Assembly: GCF_000427865.1 (NCBI RefSeq)
Contig: NZ_ATYV01000012.1
Coordinates: 1-64,000 of the forward strand
DNA length: 64,000 nt
From: Corynebacterium sputi DSM 45148
GTDB taxonomy: Bacteria > Actinomycetota > Actinomycetes > Mycobacteriales > Mycobacteriaceae
Reading direction: 5' to 3'
In this document: piece after piece, positions 26,259-34,495 of the stretch
How positions within the stretch are numbered: the first letter of the stretch is position 1
Layout: every line of letters begins with the position of its first letter
Notes under the pieces: model-generated
Seen by the model: the letters and a program-made list of their open reading frames with translations, nothing else
Told to the model about the DNA's origin: nothing
Database searches by the model: none
Program-made: the position numbers and the translations under genes

Positions 26259-27895
26259 GCAGCCGAACCCTCGAACGGCCGGCGCGAAGGGCCACCTTTA
26301 GCGGCGTCGCCGTTCCGCTCGTACTGGTGGCAATGGTTGTTGTTGGTGCCTGGTCTGTCTATGACCTTGGGATCAACCCGGCATCGATTATCAATTCCAT
26401 GGAGAACGCCGTCGCCTTCACCGGCCGGATGTTCCCGCTGGACTTTCCACCCATTGGGGAACTGCTCTCCCTGATCGCAGAGACCTTCGCCATCGTGTTC
26501 CTCGCGACAGTGCTGTCGGTGCTGTTCTCGGTGCCGATCGCCGTCGCTGCAGCCTCATCCACTGCTCGCAACAAGCTTGGCCGCGGCACTGCCCGCACTG
26601 TCATCGTTATCGCCCGAGCAATCCCAGACTTGGTCCTGGCCATCTTGTTTGTCCGAGTCTTCGGACTGGGCGCAACCGCAGGCATTCTCGCGATGGGCAT
26701 CCACTCTGTCGGCATGGTGGGCAAATTGTATGCCGATGCCATCGAAGAGCTTGACGACGGCCCGCGCACCGCCATCGAATCCGCCGGTACCCGCAGAAGC
26801 CAGCAGTTATGGGCGGCGATTCCTCAGAAACTCATGCCCCAGCTCATCGCCACGGCGCTGCACCGTTTCGACATCAATCTGCGTACGTCGGTCCTTCTCG
26901 GATACGTGGGAGTCGGTGGTCTCGGTCTCGCCATTGCTGATGCTCTGCGAGTCCTGGACTACCAACGCGGCATGGCGCTGGCCCTGGTGGTGCTGGCGAT
27001 ATGCATCATTACCGAGTTGATCTCCGGAACAATCCGGGCAGCACTACTTGGCGGCTCGCATGCAGCGAAGGGGACCTGGGTTGATCGGATGTGGGGTGGA
27101 CGTCGGGAAGCAACTGGCACTTTGCCCCCATGGTCCGTGGACCGTGTTCGACGGGTTCTCACCTTCGTCGCTGTGATCGGGCTGGTTCTCTGGTCGTGGT
27201 CAGTTGCCAACATCTCGGTCGCGAACCTCGCCACCGGCGTGATGAATCTCCCCGAGGTCCTAGCGCTGTTCTTCCCGCCCTCGGCCGGCGGCATCGGCAC
27301 CGTGATTTGGCAGCAAATGCTGGTGACTGTGCAGATCGCCTTCGCAGCAACATTCCTCGGTGCGATCCTCGCACTGCCAATTGGCATCTTTGCCGCGCGC
27401 AACATAGTCCGCAATCGGTATGTCCATGGCTTCTTCCGAATGATCATCGTGGTCATCCGCGGCATCCCGGAGCTGATCCTGGCGATCATCTTCGTGGTGA
27501 TCTCGGGACTGGGCGCGGTGGCAGGAACTCTCGCGCTGGCGGTCGGTGCGGTGGGCTTGTTGTCGAAGCTCAGCGCTGACTCGCTGGAAGAAACGGACGT
27601 ACGGGTCCAAGAGGCTATCCGCACTGGTGGTGCCTCCGAACCACAAGTGTTCTTCTCAGCGACAGTCCGGCAGTCCGCACCCGCGTTCGTCGCGCACATG
27701 ATTTACCTGCTGGACACGAACATCAGGTCAGCCACGTTGCTGGGAGTTGTTGGCGCCGGAGGAATCGGATTCCAGCTGCTCAACGCCACCCGGGTCAACC
27801 AGTTCGAGGTGGTCACCTACATCCTGCTGATGCTCATCGCCGTTGTCCTCATCATCGAATTGCTGGCGATGTGGATCAGAAAATCTGTCCGCTAG
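26255..27895 (+). CDS. phnE: PhnE-like ABC permease, two permease domains in one chain
   Basis: 546 residues. Two PhnE-type binding-protein-dependent permease units are fused head to tail: unit 1 at about residues 60-260 (ARAIPDLVLAILFVRVFGLG, GMVGKLYADAIEELDDGPRT, LLGYVGVGGLGLAIADALRV) and unit 2 at about residues 335-540 (IRGIPELILAIIFVVISGLG, LLSKLSADSLEETDVRVQEA, LLGVVGAGGIGFQLLNATRV). Each carries an EAA-like coupling loop (ESAGTRRSQQLWAAIPQ; IRTGGASEPQVFFSATV). Fusion of phnE1 and phnE2 is known in some phosphonate importers. No disruption is seen, in contrast to phnD and phnC. Confidence 0.9.
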   Translation: MSSRTLERPARRATFSGVAVPLVLVAMVVVGAWSVYDLGINPASIINSMENAVAFTGRMFPLDFPPIGELLSLIAETFAIVFLATVLSVLFSVPIAVAAASSTARNKLGRGTARTVIVIARAIPDLVLAILFVRVFGLGATAGILAMGIHSVGMVGKLYADAIEELDDGPRTAIESAGTRRSQQLWAAIPQKLMPQLIATALHRFDINLRTSVLLGYVGVGGLGLAIADALRVLDYQRGMALALVVLAICIITELISGTIRAALLGGSHAAKGTWVDRMWGGRREATGTLPPWSVDRVRRVLTFVAVIGLVLWSWSVANISVANLATGVMNLPEVLALFFPPSAGGIGTVIWQQMLVTVQIAFAATFLGAILALPIGIFAARNIVRNRYVHGFFRMIIVVIRGIPELILAIIFVVISGLGAVAGTLALAVGAVGLLSKLSADSLEETDVRVQEAIRTGGASEPQVFFSATVRQSAPAFVAHMIYLLDTNIRSATLLGVVGAGGIGFQLLNATRVNQFEVVTYILLMLIAVVLIIELLAMWIRKSVR

Positions 27896-27939
27896 ACCAG
27901 CCACAGCGCACCATCAACAACACACAATCAGGAGAGACA

Positions 27940-28617
27940 ATGAAGACCCTCGCAGTATTCGACATGGCCGGCACCACCATTGACGACGGAGACCACGTGT
28001 ACCGCGTGCTTCGCGAGTCCGTGGAAAGGGAAGGAGCCGTATTCACCGACGCGGAGTTCCAGCAGTGGATGGGAACAGAGAAGAAGTGGGCAATCCGCAA
28101 CCTCTTCGAGATCGGAGGCGTGCCTGCCGATGACACGCTCGTTGAGCGCACCTTCGGCTGGTTCCTCGGGGAACTTGCCACCGCGTACCGCGAAGATCCG
28201 CCGGTCCCGCTGCCGGGAGTGGAGGACGCTCTGCAGCGATTGCGCTCTGCCGGCACTAAGGTCGCGCTGACCACGGGATTCTCCCGTCAGATCGCGGACC
28301 TCATTCTTGGGCAGCTTGGGTGGGGAACAGAAGGAGAAGAAGATCTGCTTCTCGACGCCGTCGTGTGCGGCGATGAAGTCTCCGCCGGACGCCCGGCCCC
28401 AGATCTAATCTTCGCTGTTATGGAGAAGACCGGAGTCACTGACCCCGAGAGTGTCATCTCGGTGGGAGATACCGTGGTGGACGTGGAATCGGCGAAGGCC
28501 GCAGGGGTTACCTCCGCTGGAGTGCTCACCGGTCACCTCACCGGAGCGGATTTTGAGACTGCTGGAGCGGATCTTGTTCTCGGATCGGTTGCGGACCTCG
28601 CACTGGAGACCGTGTGA
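27940..28617 (+). CDS. Phosphonatase-like HAD hydrolase (PhnX-like)
   Basis: 225 residues from ATG 27940 (AGGAGA 5 nt upstream; the open frame begins 69 bases earlier inside phnE). The N-terminal motif is VFDMAGTTIDDGD: DMAGT rather than the usual HAD DxDGT, which is the hallmark of phosphonoacetaldehyde hydrolase PhnX and its PhnX-like sister family. A cap-domain MGTEKKWAIRNLFE places lysines where PhnX has its Schiff-base lysine. Motif II is ALTTGFSR, and the C-terminal motif is SVGDTVVDVESAKAAG. The likely job is C-P or phosphate-ester cleavage of an imported phosphonate-derived compound; the substrate is not established. Confidence 0.82.
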   Translation: MKTLAVFDMAGTTIDDGDHVYRVLRESVEREGAVFTDAEFQQWMGTEKKWAIRNLFEIGGVPADDTLVERTFGWFLGELATAYREDPPVPLPGVEDALQRLRSAGTKVALTTGFSRQIADLILGQLGWGTEGEEDLLLDAVVCGDEVSAGRPAPDLIFAVMEKTGVTDPESVISVGDTVVDVESAKAAGVTSAGVLTGHLTGADFETAGADLVLGSVADLALETV

Positions 28618-29633
28618 GCGCGAGCGCACTGGTCTGGCTTGGCGGCTCCGACTTCGAGCTAAGGGCCATTGACCTCCCTCAGCCCGGTGACGGCGAGATA
28701 CTCGTTCGGGTGGACACAGCAACTGTGTGTGGTTCCGACCGGCATTCAGTCACCGGACGCCGGCCGGCAGCGTTTCCATCGATTCTTGGACATGAGGGCG
28801 TTGGGCACATCGAGGCCACCGGCTCAGACGCGGTATTGGTTGACGGAAGCCCGGCGAGGGTCGGGGACCGGGTGGTGTGGTCGGTTACCGCCCCGTGCAT
28901 GCAATGCGATCGATGCATCCAAGGTCGAACGGCGAAATGCCGCGCGGTACTGAAGACCGGCCATGAGCCGATCGACGGACCGTGGCCGCTGTCCGGTACC
29001 TATTCGACCCACATTCTGTTGCGTCAGCACCAACCGGTGGTGCAAGTTCCCCCTGAGGTGGCCGACGGTAGTGCGGCTGCTGCAGGGTGCGCACTGGCGA
29101 CAGTGATGGCTGCAGTGGAGGCCGCTGGCACTCTCAACGGTCGCAGTGTCCTAATCAGTGGAGTGGGCATGCTCGGGCTTATGGCGGCAGCAGTGGCTTT
29201 GACCCAAGGAGCAGCGTTGGTCGAGGTATCTGACCCCGACCCGCGCCGGGTAGCCCTAGCGGCGGAGCTCGGAGCTGAGGAAAGCCTCAGTGATGCACCG
29301 ATGGACGTGGTCTTTGACTTCTCCGGGAACATCGGTGCTGTCGGAGACTGCTTCGAGCGCCTGGACATCGGGGGAGTGCTGGTCCTCGTTGGCAGCGTCA
29401 GCCCTGGCCCTGTGGTGCCCATTGATCCAGAACGACTCGTCCGTGGCTGGCACACCATCACTGGCGTCCACAACTATGAGCCGCGGCATTTGCAGGAGGC
29501 AGTGGACTTCCTCACGACATATGGCCGGATGATCGATTGGGATCAAGTGCTGTCCGAATCGGTCCGATTGGACGAAGTGCCGGACTTGTTCAACCGCCGC
29601 CCAACCGCTCTGCGTGAGGTCGTCTCAATTTAG
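28614..29633 (+). CDS. Zinc-dependent alcohol dehydrogenase associated with phosphonate clusters
   Basis: 339 residues starting GTG 28614, overlapping the HAD stop by 4 bases. Medium-chain dehydrogenase/reductase: catalytic-zinc ligands in VCGSDRHS (about residue 37) and LGHEGVGH (about residue 61), structural-zinc cysteines in CMQCDRCIQGRTAKC (four Cys, about residues 94-108), and nucleotide-binding SGVGMLGLMAAAVAL (about residue 181). It fits the family described as phosphonate-catabolism-associated alcohol dehydrogenase that usually neighbours a PhnX-like HAD. The substrate is unknown; it would oxidise an alcohol or reduce an aldehyde produced with the HAD. Confidence 0.82.
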   Translation: MSASALVWLGGSDFELRAIDLPQPGDGEILVRVDTATVCGSDRHSVTGRRPAAFPSILGHEGVGHIEATGSDAVLVDGSPARVGDRVVWSVTAPCMQCDRCIQGRTAKCRAVLKTGHEPIDGPWPLSGTYSTHILLRQHQPVVQVPPEVADGSAAAAGCALATVMAAVEAAGTLNGRSVLISGVGMLGLMAAAVALTQGAALVEVSDPDPRRVALAAELGAEESLSDAPMDVVFDFSGNIGAVGDCFERLDIGGVLVLVGSVSPGPVVPIDPERLVRGWHTITGVHNYEPRHLQEAVDFLTTYGRMIDWDQVLSESVRLDEVPDLFNRRPTALREVVSI

Positions 29634-30541
29634 AGCGTCGAAGGGCGCAGGACGAACGACGTCTTCAGACGCTTGCCTGATTCCTCGACTAAGGCAGGTA
29701 CTCGACCATCCGGGGTTCGAGCAGCGTGAACGCCCTTCAGTCCCCGGGCAGTGAGCCACTTGCCCTGAGCCAACGCGGCACCGTCCTCGGCTGTGATGTC
29801 TACGGCAGGGAAACACCGCAGCGCGGCCTCATCAAGAGACATCGATGGCACGGGCTCTGCCTCAAGCTGTTCCAGGGTCCGAGCGTCTGCAATCGTGAAC
29901 GGCCCGGCCGCAGTGCGCCGCAGAGCTGTGAGGTGCCCACCCACGCCGAGGGCAGCGCCCATATCCCTCGCTAGCGACCGAATAAACGTGCCGGCTGAGC
30001 ATTCCACCACAACATCCAGGTCCACCCACGTGTCTGTACGGCGGATGGCCGTGACGTCAAAACGCGACACCGTCACCGGCCGCTCTGGAAGCACTACATA
30101 TTCACCACGACGGACCCGCTCATGTGCCCGTACACCATCAATCTTCACCGCAGACACCGATGCCGGTCGCTGCATGATGTCGCCGCTAAGAGCCAGAACT
30201 TGCTTCTCGACGTCCTCATCCGACACCCCAGAAGCATCCGCTTCCGACAGCACCTCACCTTCCATATCGTCAGTGAGAGTCGATGCCCCGAGCCGGATCG
30301 TTGCCTCATAAGCCTTCGTGTCCGCATGCACCGACGGAAGAAACCTCGTGCCCCGGTTAAGCCCCAGCACCAGCACACCCGTCGCCATCGGGTCCAGCGT
30401 CCCCGAATGCCCCACCCGCTTAGTTCCGAAGATCCGACGGAGCCGCGAAACCACGTCATGGCTAGTCATTCCGGACGGCTTATCGACGATAACGAGACCG
30501 GAATCCGCAAGCGGATCCGGAGTGAGAACCGATTCATTCAT
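29630..30541 (-). CDS. truB: tRNA pseudouridine(55) synthase
   Basis: 303 residues from ATG 30541; the open frame extends 81 bases further, beyond the divergent ribF start. The enzyme makes pseudouridine 55 in the T-loop of tRNAs. Conserved blocks are GLVIVDKPSGMTSHDVVSRL, the catalytic GHSGTLDPMATGVLVLG (Asp near residue 50), YEATIRLGASTLTDDMEGEV and a C-terminal PUA-like domain with ARTPDGRVPALVEE. TACGAT lies 6 nt before the start, giving a leaderless mRNA. It is convergent with the phosphonate-island dehydrogenase, overlapping it by 4 bases. Confidence 0.95.
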   Translation of the reverse strand: MNESVLTPDPLADSGLVIVDKPSGMTSHDVVSRLRRIFGTKRVGHSGTLDPMATGVLVLGLNRGTRFLPSVHADTKAYEATIRLGASTLTDDMEGEVLSEADASGVSDEDVEKQVLALSGDIMQRPASVSAVKIDGVRAHERVRRGEYVVLPERPVTVSRFDVTAIRRTDTWVDLDVVVECSAGTFIRSLARDMGAALGVGGHLTALRRTAAGPFTIADARTLEQLEAEPVPSMSLDEAALRCFPAVDITAEDGAALAQGKWLTARGLKGVHAARTPDGRVPALVEESGKRLKTSFVLRPSTL

Positions 30542-30547
30542 GTCAGC

Positions 30548-30553
30548 ATCGTA
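30548..30553 (-). promoter_or_regulatory. -10 hexamer TACGAT for leaderless truB
   Basis: TACGAT on the minus strand ends 6 nt before the truB ATG (30541). It is only 5 bp from the ribF -10 on the other strand. Confidence 0.55.
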
Positions 30554-30558
30554 TGTCG

Positions 30559-30564
30559 TAGTCT
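30559..30564 (+). promoter_or_regulatory. -10 hexamer TAGTCT for leaderless ribF
   Basis: TAGTCT ends 6 nt before the ribF GTG (30571). It lies back to back with the truB -10 within a 29-bp gap. Confidence 0.55.
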
Positions 30565-30570
30565 GGCGGA

Positions 30571-31551
30571 GTGGACATCTGGCACGGACTGAATGAAGTA
30601 CCCGAAAACTTCGACCGCTCAATTGCGACGGTTGGATTCTTCGACGGCGTACACCGCGGACACCAGGAGCTCATCCGTACCGCGGTCGCTGCAGCGAAGA
30701 GCAAGGGGCTTCCCTGCGTTCTCGTTACCTTCGACCCGCACCCGAGGGCAGTGTTCGCGCCGGGTACTGAACCTGCAGCGTTGCTGTCAGTTGAGCGCAA
30801 AGCGGAGCTTGCGGGGGCGCTGGGCGTGGACCACATGCTGGTGGTCCCGTTTACCAAAGAATTTGCGGCCCTGTCGCCGGAGCAGTTCGTCGGGGACATC
30901 CTTCATGACGCTCTAGGTGCGCAGGAAGTCTTCGTTGGAGACAACTTCACCTATGGCTCCAAGGCAGCCGGAACTGCGAAGACGCTTCCAGGTCATGCTT
31001 CAGCGCACGGGATGTCGGCGACCATTGTTGACCTGTTGGAGCAGACAGACGAGACGGTGTCGTCGACTCGGATCCGGCGAGAGCTGGCGGAGGGGCGAGT
31101 CGACATAGCGGCAGAACTCCTCGGACGCCCGCATCGGCTCACCGGCGAAGTGATCAACGGTCAGGGCAGGGGAGGCGCACAGCTCGGCTTCCCGACGGCC
31201 AATCTTGACCTTTCCGAAGGCACCGCCGTCCCTGTTGACGGTGTGTACGCGGCCTGGTTTGCCGTCACCGACGGTCCGGTCCGAACCGGGTCAGATCCAG
31301 ATGGTGACATGCTCCTGGGTGTGAAGTACCCGGCTGCGGTCAGCGTGGGCACCAACTCCACCTTTGATGCCACTGAACGCACCGTGGAGGCTCACGTCAT
31401 TGGGCGCAGTGCTGATTTGTACGGTTTGACCGGACACCTCGACTTCGTTGGGTTCATCCGAGGCATGGTGAAGTTTGACAATGTCGACGACCTCATTGAC
31501 CAGATGAACGCCGACGTGCGTACGGCGATGGAGCTTCTCGGGGAGAACTAA
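30571..31551 (+). CDS. ribF: Bifunctional riboflavin kinase / FAD synthetase
   Basis: 326 residues. The N-terminal nucleotidyltransferase domain has ATVGFFDGVHRGHQELI (about residue 20), LVTFDPHPRAVFAPG and the SSTRIRRELAEG motif (about residue 165). The C-terminal riboflavin kinase domain has GEVINGQGRGGAQLGFPTAN and an EAHVIG core near residue 275. It converts riboflavin to FMN and FAD in the cytosol. The start is GTG 30571, leaderless by position of its -10. truB and ribF are divergent neighbours here. Confidence 0.96.
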   Translation: MDIWHGLNEVPENFDRSIATVGFFDGVHRGHQELIRTAVAAAKSKGLPCVLVTFDPHPRAVFAPGTEPAALLSVERKAELAGALGVDHMLVVPFTKEFAALSPEQFVGDILHDALGAQEVFVGDNFTYGSKAAGTAKTLPGHASAHGMSATIVDLLEQTDETVSSTRIRRELAEGRVDIAAELLGRPHRLTGEVINGQGRGGAQLGFPTANLDLSEGTAVPVDGVYAAWFAVTDGPVRTGSDPDGDMLLGVKYPAAVSVGTNSTFDATERTVEAHVIGRSADLYGLTGHLDFVGFIRGMVKFDNVDDLIDQMNADVRTAMELLGEN

Positions 31552-31593
31552 CCAGCCGGCGGTGCAAATTAACCGAACACCGGAAGCACCGTG

Positions 31594-31599
31594 TAACAT
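31594..31599 (+). promoter_or_regulatory. Candidate -10 TAACAT for rpsO
   Basis: TAACAT lies about 100 bases upstream of rpsO, with a TTAACC -35-like hexamer at 31569-31574. This implies a 5' UTR of roughly 95 nt, long enough for the S15 autoregulation known in other bacteria, though no specific structure is assigned. Confidence 0.4.
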
Positions 31600-31700
31600 T
31601 CTCCTCTGGTCGCGACTGTGGTCCACGAACAGTTGCTGCATCCAGAACTCTGGAGACCACTGTGGACTGAAATAACCGATACAACAGAAGGAGTCGCGCC

Positions 31701-31970
31701 ATGTCGCTGACCACTGAGCAGAAGTCCGAAGTTCTCAAGGAGTTCGGCCTGCACGAGACCGACACCGGTTCGCCGGAGGCTCAGGTCGCACTGCTGACCA
31801 CCCGTATTCGTCAGCTCACCGAGCACCTCAAGACCCACAAGCACGATCACCACTCCCGTCGTGGTCTGCTGCTGCTGGTCGGTCGTCGCAAGGGACTGCT
31901 GCAGTACCTGCAGGACAACAACGTCGAGCGCTACCGTGCGCTGATCGGCAAGCTCGGCCTGCGTCGCTAA
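31701..31970 (+). CDS. rpsO: 30S ribosomal protein S15
   Basis: 89 residues, full length. It binds the central domain of 16S rRNA early in 30S assembly. Typical sequence: [40 protein letters not shown] and [20 protein letters not shown]. The start ATG 31701 has AGAAGGAG 9 nt upstream. It is followed by a strong terminator and then pnp, the usual rpsO-pnp order. Confidence 0.98.
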   Translation: MSLTTEQKSEVLKEFGLHETDTGSPEAQVALLTTRIRQLTEHLKTHKHDHHSRRGLLLLVGRRKGLLQYLQDNNVERYRALIGKLGLRR

Positions 31971-31983
31971 GCTTTCCGTAGAG

Positions 31984-32014
31984 AGCCCCGCACCTATGAG
32001 GTGCGGGGCTTTTT
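31984..32014 (+). terminator. rpsO terminator
   Basis: A perfect 11-bp stem (AGCCCCGCACC/GGTGCGGGGCT) with a 5-nt loop runs directly into TTTT, a classic intrinsic terminator. It makes pnp dependent on its own promoter or on read-through. Confidence 0.9.
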
Positions 32015-32061
32015 CAGCTCTGTGTGGCTGAGCTCATCTGGGAAACCAGCGTTTCGCCTGT

Positions 32062-32067
32062 TAATGT
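32062..32067 (+). promoter_or_regulatory. -10 hexamer TAATGT upstream of the pnp leader ORF
   Basis: TAATGT ends exactly 7 nt before ATG 32075, the same geometry as the leaderless genes elsewhere in this window, so the pnp transcript probably begins at or near 32074-32075. Confidence 0.5.
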
Positions 32068-32074
32068 GGTCGTG

Positions 32075-32134
32075 ATGTCCCGTGAAAGAAGAACAAAGAG
32101 GGCGACACCGATGATCGCCCTGGGGGACACATGA
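32075..32134 (+). CDS. Putative leaderless upstream ORF 1 of pnp (19 aa)
   Basis: ATG 32075 to TGA 32132-32134 encodes [19 protein letters not shown], a basic peptide with four Arg in the first nine residues. It is placed for leaderless translation and ends in ATGA, overlapping the start of a second small ORF. It contains the hairpin at 32099-32121. It may be a regulatory leader peptide coupling ribosome flow to pnp. No homologue is recognised. Confidence 0.4.
   Translation: MSRERRTKRATPMIALGDT
32099..32121 (+). promoter_or_regulatory. Hairpin in the pnp leader
   Basis: AGGGCGA (32099-32105) and TCGCCCT (32115-32121) form a perfect 7-bp stem with a 9-nt loop inside upstream ORF 1. Translation of that ORF would open it. 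E. coli pnp is autoregulated through a leader hairpin; an analogous function here is inference. Confidence 0.4.
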
Positions 32135-32166
32135 TCGAAAGACGTGAATTAGCACCGTATGAGTGA
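32131..32166 (+). CDS. Putative upstream ORF 2 of pnp (11 aa)
   Basis: ATG 32131 (overlapping the stop of ORF 1 as ATGA) to TGA 32164-32166 encodes [11 protein letters not shown] and crosses the pnp start codon at 32159. Termination here would leave ribosomes beside the pnp ATG, which has no Shine-Dalgarno at a useful distance. This suggests re-initiation or coupling. Confidence 0.35.
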   Translation: MIERRELAPYE

Positions 32167-34405
32167 TAACAACCAGTTTGACTATGACGATGACTACGAC
32201 GACATCATCGAAACCGTAGCCGTCATTGACAACGGTGATTTCGGTAAGCGTGAGATCCGCTTCGAGACCGGTCAGCTTGCACTGCAGGCTGACGGGTCGG
32301 TCACCACCTACCTGGACGACGACACGATGCTGCTGTCTACCACCAGCGCATCTAACAAGCCCCGCGAAGGCTTTGACTTCTTCCCGCTGACCGTGGACGT
32401 GGAAGAGCGCATGTACTCCGTCGGCCGCATCCCGGGCTCCTTCTTCCGTCGTGAAGGTCGCCCGAGCACCGACGCCATCTTGGCCTGCCGCCTGATCGAC
32501 CGCCCGCTGCGCCCGACTTTCGTGAAGGGTCTGCGCAACGAGGTCCAGATCGTAGTGACCGTGCTGTCTCTCGACCCGAAGGACATGTACGACGTCGTCG
32601 CGATCAACGGCGCTTCCGCCTCCACCGCGCTGTCCGGCCTGCCGGTCTCCAGCCCGGTCGGCGGTGTCCGCATGGCACTCGTCGTTGACGAGAAGCACCC
32701 GAAGGGCGCCTGGGTTGCCTTCCCGACCCACGAGCAGCACGAGAACTCTGTGTTCGAGATCGTTGTTGCCGGCCGTCTGGTCGACGACAAGAAGTCCAAG
32801 GGCCGCGGCAAGAAGAACGACAACGTCGCCGTCATGATGGTCGAGGCAGGTGCGACCGACAAGGTCTCCGCACTCGTCGCTGATGGCGCCCAGGCGCCCA
32901 CCGAGTCCGTCGTCACCGAGGGCCTCGAGGCTGCCAAGCCGCACATCGCTGAACTGTGCCGTGCACAGCAGGCGCTGGCCGACGAGGCTGCCAAGGAAAC
33001 CCGTGAGTTCCCGCTGTTCCCGGCCTATGAGGACGATGTCTTCGCTGCCGTGAAGAAGATCGCTGCCAAGCGACTTCCGAAGCTGCTGAAGCAGGCGAAC
33101 AAGCAGGATCGCGATGACGCGACGAATGAGCAGATGGCTGAGACCGTCGAGAAGCTCTCGGAGCAGTTCCCGGGCCGTGAGCAGGAGATTCGTAACGCCT
33201 ACAACGGCCTGATGAAGGACGTTGTTCGTGAGCTCATTCTCACCGATGGCTTCCGCATCGACGGCCGTTCGGTCGACGCGATCCGTGACCTTGGTGTCGA
33301 GATCGACCTGATCCCGCGCGCCCACGGCTCCGCACTGTTCGAGCGCGGCGAGACCCAGATCCTGGGTGTCACCACGCTGGACATGATGAAGATGGAACAG
33401 CAGATCGATTCGCTGAGCCCGGTGGACTCCAAGCGGTACATGCACCACTACAACTTCCCGCCGTACTCCACCGGTGAGACCGGTCGCGTCGGTTCCCCGA
33501 AGCGCCGCGAAATCGGCCACGGCGCACTCGCCGAGCGCGCCATCGTGCCGGTCCTGCCGTCCCGCGAGGAATTCCCCTACGCGATCCGTCAGGTCTCCGA
33601 GGCACTGAGCTCCAACGGCTCCACCTCCATGGGTTCCGTCTGTGCATCGACCCTGTCGCTGTACAACGCCGGTGTCCCGCTGAAGGCCCCGGTTGCCGGC
33701 ATCGCTATGGGACTTGTCTCCGGCGAGGTCGACGGCGAGACCCGATTCGTCACCCTCACTGACATCCTCGGTGCAGAAGACGCATTTGGTGACATGGACT
33801 TCAAGGTCGCAGGTACCGCTGAGTTCATCACCGCCCTGCAGCTCGACACCAAGCTCGACGGCATCCCGTCCGAGGTCCTCGCTAACGCGCTGGGCCAGGC
33901 CCGTGACGCCCGCGAGACGATCCTTGAGGTCATGGAGCAGGCCATCGACTCCCCGGACGAGATGAGTGCCCACGCCCCGAAGATCACCACCATCTCGGTC
34001 CCCGTGTCCAAGATCGGTGAGGTCATTGGACCCAAGGGCAAGGTCATCAACACCATCACCGAGGAGACCGGCGCCAACATCTCCATCGAGGATGACGGCA
34101 CCGTCTACGTCTCTGCAGCCACCGGCTCCGAGGCAGACGCCGCGATCGAGAAGATCAACGCCATCGCCAACCCGCAGCTGCCGAAGGTCGGCGAGCGTTT
34201 TCTGGGCATAGTCGTCAAGACCACTGCCTTCGGTGCATTCGTCTCCCTGGTTCCGGGCCGTGACGGCCTGGTCCACATCTCGAAGCTCGGTGACGGCAAG
34301 CGCATCGACAAGGTCGAGGACGTCGTCAGCGTCGGTGACAAGATCCAGGTCGAGATCGCCGACATCGACAACCGCGGCAAGATCTCGCTGGTTCCCAGCA
34401 AGTAA
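32159..34405 (+). CDS. pnp: Polyribonucleotide nucleotidyltransferase (PNPase / GpsI)
   Basis: 748 residues. A 3'-5' phosphorolytic exoribonuclease and RNA polymerase. Two RNase PH domains: the first has [20 protein letters not shown] and [20 protein letters not shown]; the second has [40 protein letters not shown] and [20 protein letters not shown]. They are followed by a KH domain ([20 protein letters not shown]) and an S1 domain ([20 protein letters not shown]). An acidic N-terminus (DYDDDYDDI) precedes the conserved [12 protein letters not shown] symmetrical terminator follows. Confidence 0.98.
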   Translation: MSDNNQFDYDDDYDDIIETVAVIDNGDFGKREIRFETGQLALQADGSVTTYLDDDTMLLSTTSASNKPREGFDFFPLTVDVEERMYSVGRIPGSFFRREGRPSTDAILACRLIDRPLRPTFVKGLRNEVQIVVTVLSLDPKDMYDVVAINGASASTALSGLPVSSPVGGVRMALVVDEKHPKGAWVAFPTHEQHENSVFEIVVAGRLVDDKKSKGRGKKNDNVAVMMVEAGATDKVSALVADGAQAPTESVVTEGLEAAKPHIAELCRAQQALADEAAKETREFPLFPAYEDDVFAAVKKIAAKRLPKLLKQANKQDRDDATNEQMAETVEKLSEQFPGREQEIRNAYNGLMKDVVRELILTDGFRIDGRSVDAIRDLGVEIDLIPRAHGSALFERGETQILGVTTLDMMKMEQQIDSLSPVDSKRYMHHYNFPPYSTGETGRVGSPKRREIGHGALAERAIVPVLPSREEFPYAIRQVSEALSSNGSTSMGSVCASTLSLYNAGVPLKAPVAGIAMGLVSGEVDGETRFVTLTDILGAEDAFGDMDFKVAGTAEFITALQLDTKLDGIPSEVLANALGQARDARETILEVMEQAIDSPDEMSAHAPKITTISVPVSKIGEVIGPKGKVINTITEETGANISIEDDGTVYVSAATGSEADAAIEKINAIANPQLPKVGERFLGIVVKTTAFGAFVSLVPGRDGLVHISKLGDGKRIDKVEDVVSVGDKIQVEIADIDNRGKISLVPSK

Positions 34406-34416
34406 CTTCAGCGCCG

Positions 34417-34450
34417 AATAAACCCCGCCACTTATGTGGCGGGGTTTATT
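34417..34450 (+). terminator. Symmetrical terminator between pnp and the MFS gene
   Basis: A 15-bp perfect palindromic stem (AATAAACCCCGCCAC/GTGGCGGGGTTTATT) with loop TTAT. A-rich and T-rich flanks on both sides make it suitable for termination from both strands, stopping pnp and the convergent exporter gene. Confidence 0.85.
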
Positions 34451-34495
34451 CATGGAGTGGGTGAGGGGGACGTCGTAAAGCGACGTCCTTTTTCC

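Noticed and set aside
31620..31675. S15 autoregulatory pseudoknot in the rpsO leader
   Set aside because: Only a 6-bp GTCCAC/GTGGAC pairing with a long loop is visible, too weak to call.
31994..34453. 819-codon ORF on the minus strand opposite pnp
   Set aside because: Antisense shadow of pnp caused by high-GC codon bias: the translation is Asp/Val/Leu-rich without domains, and pnp is beyond doubt.
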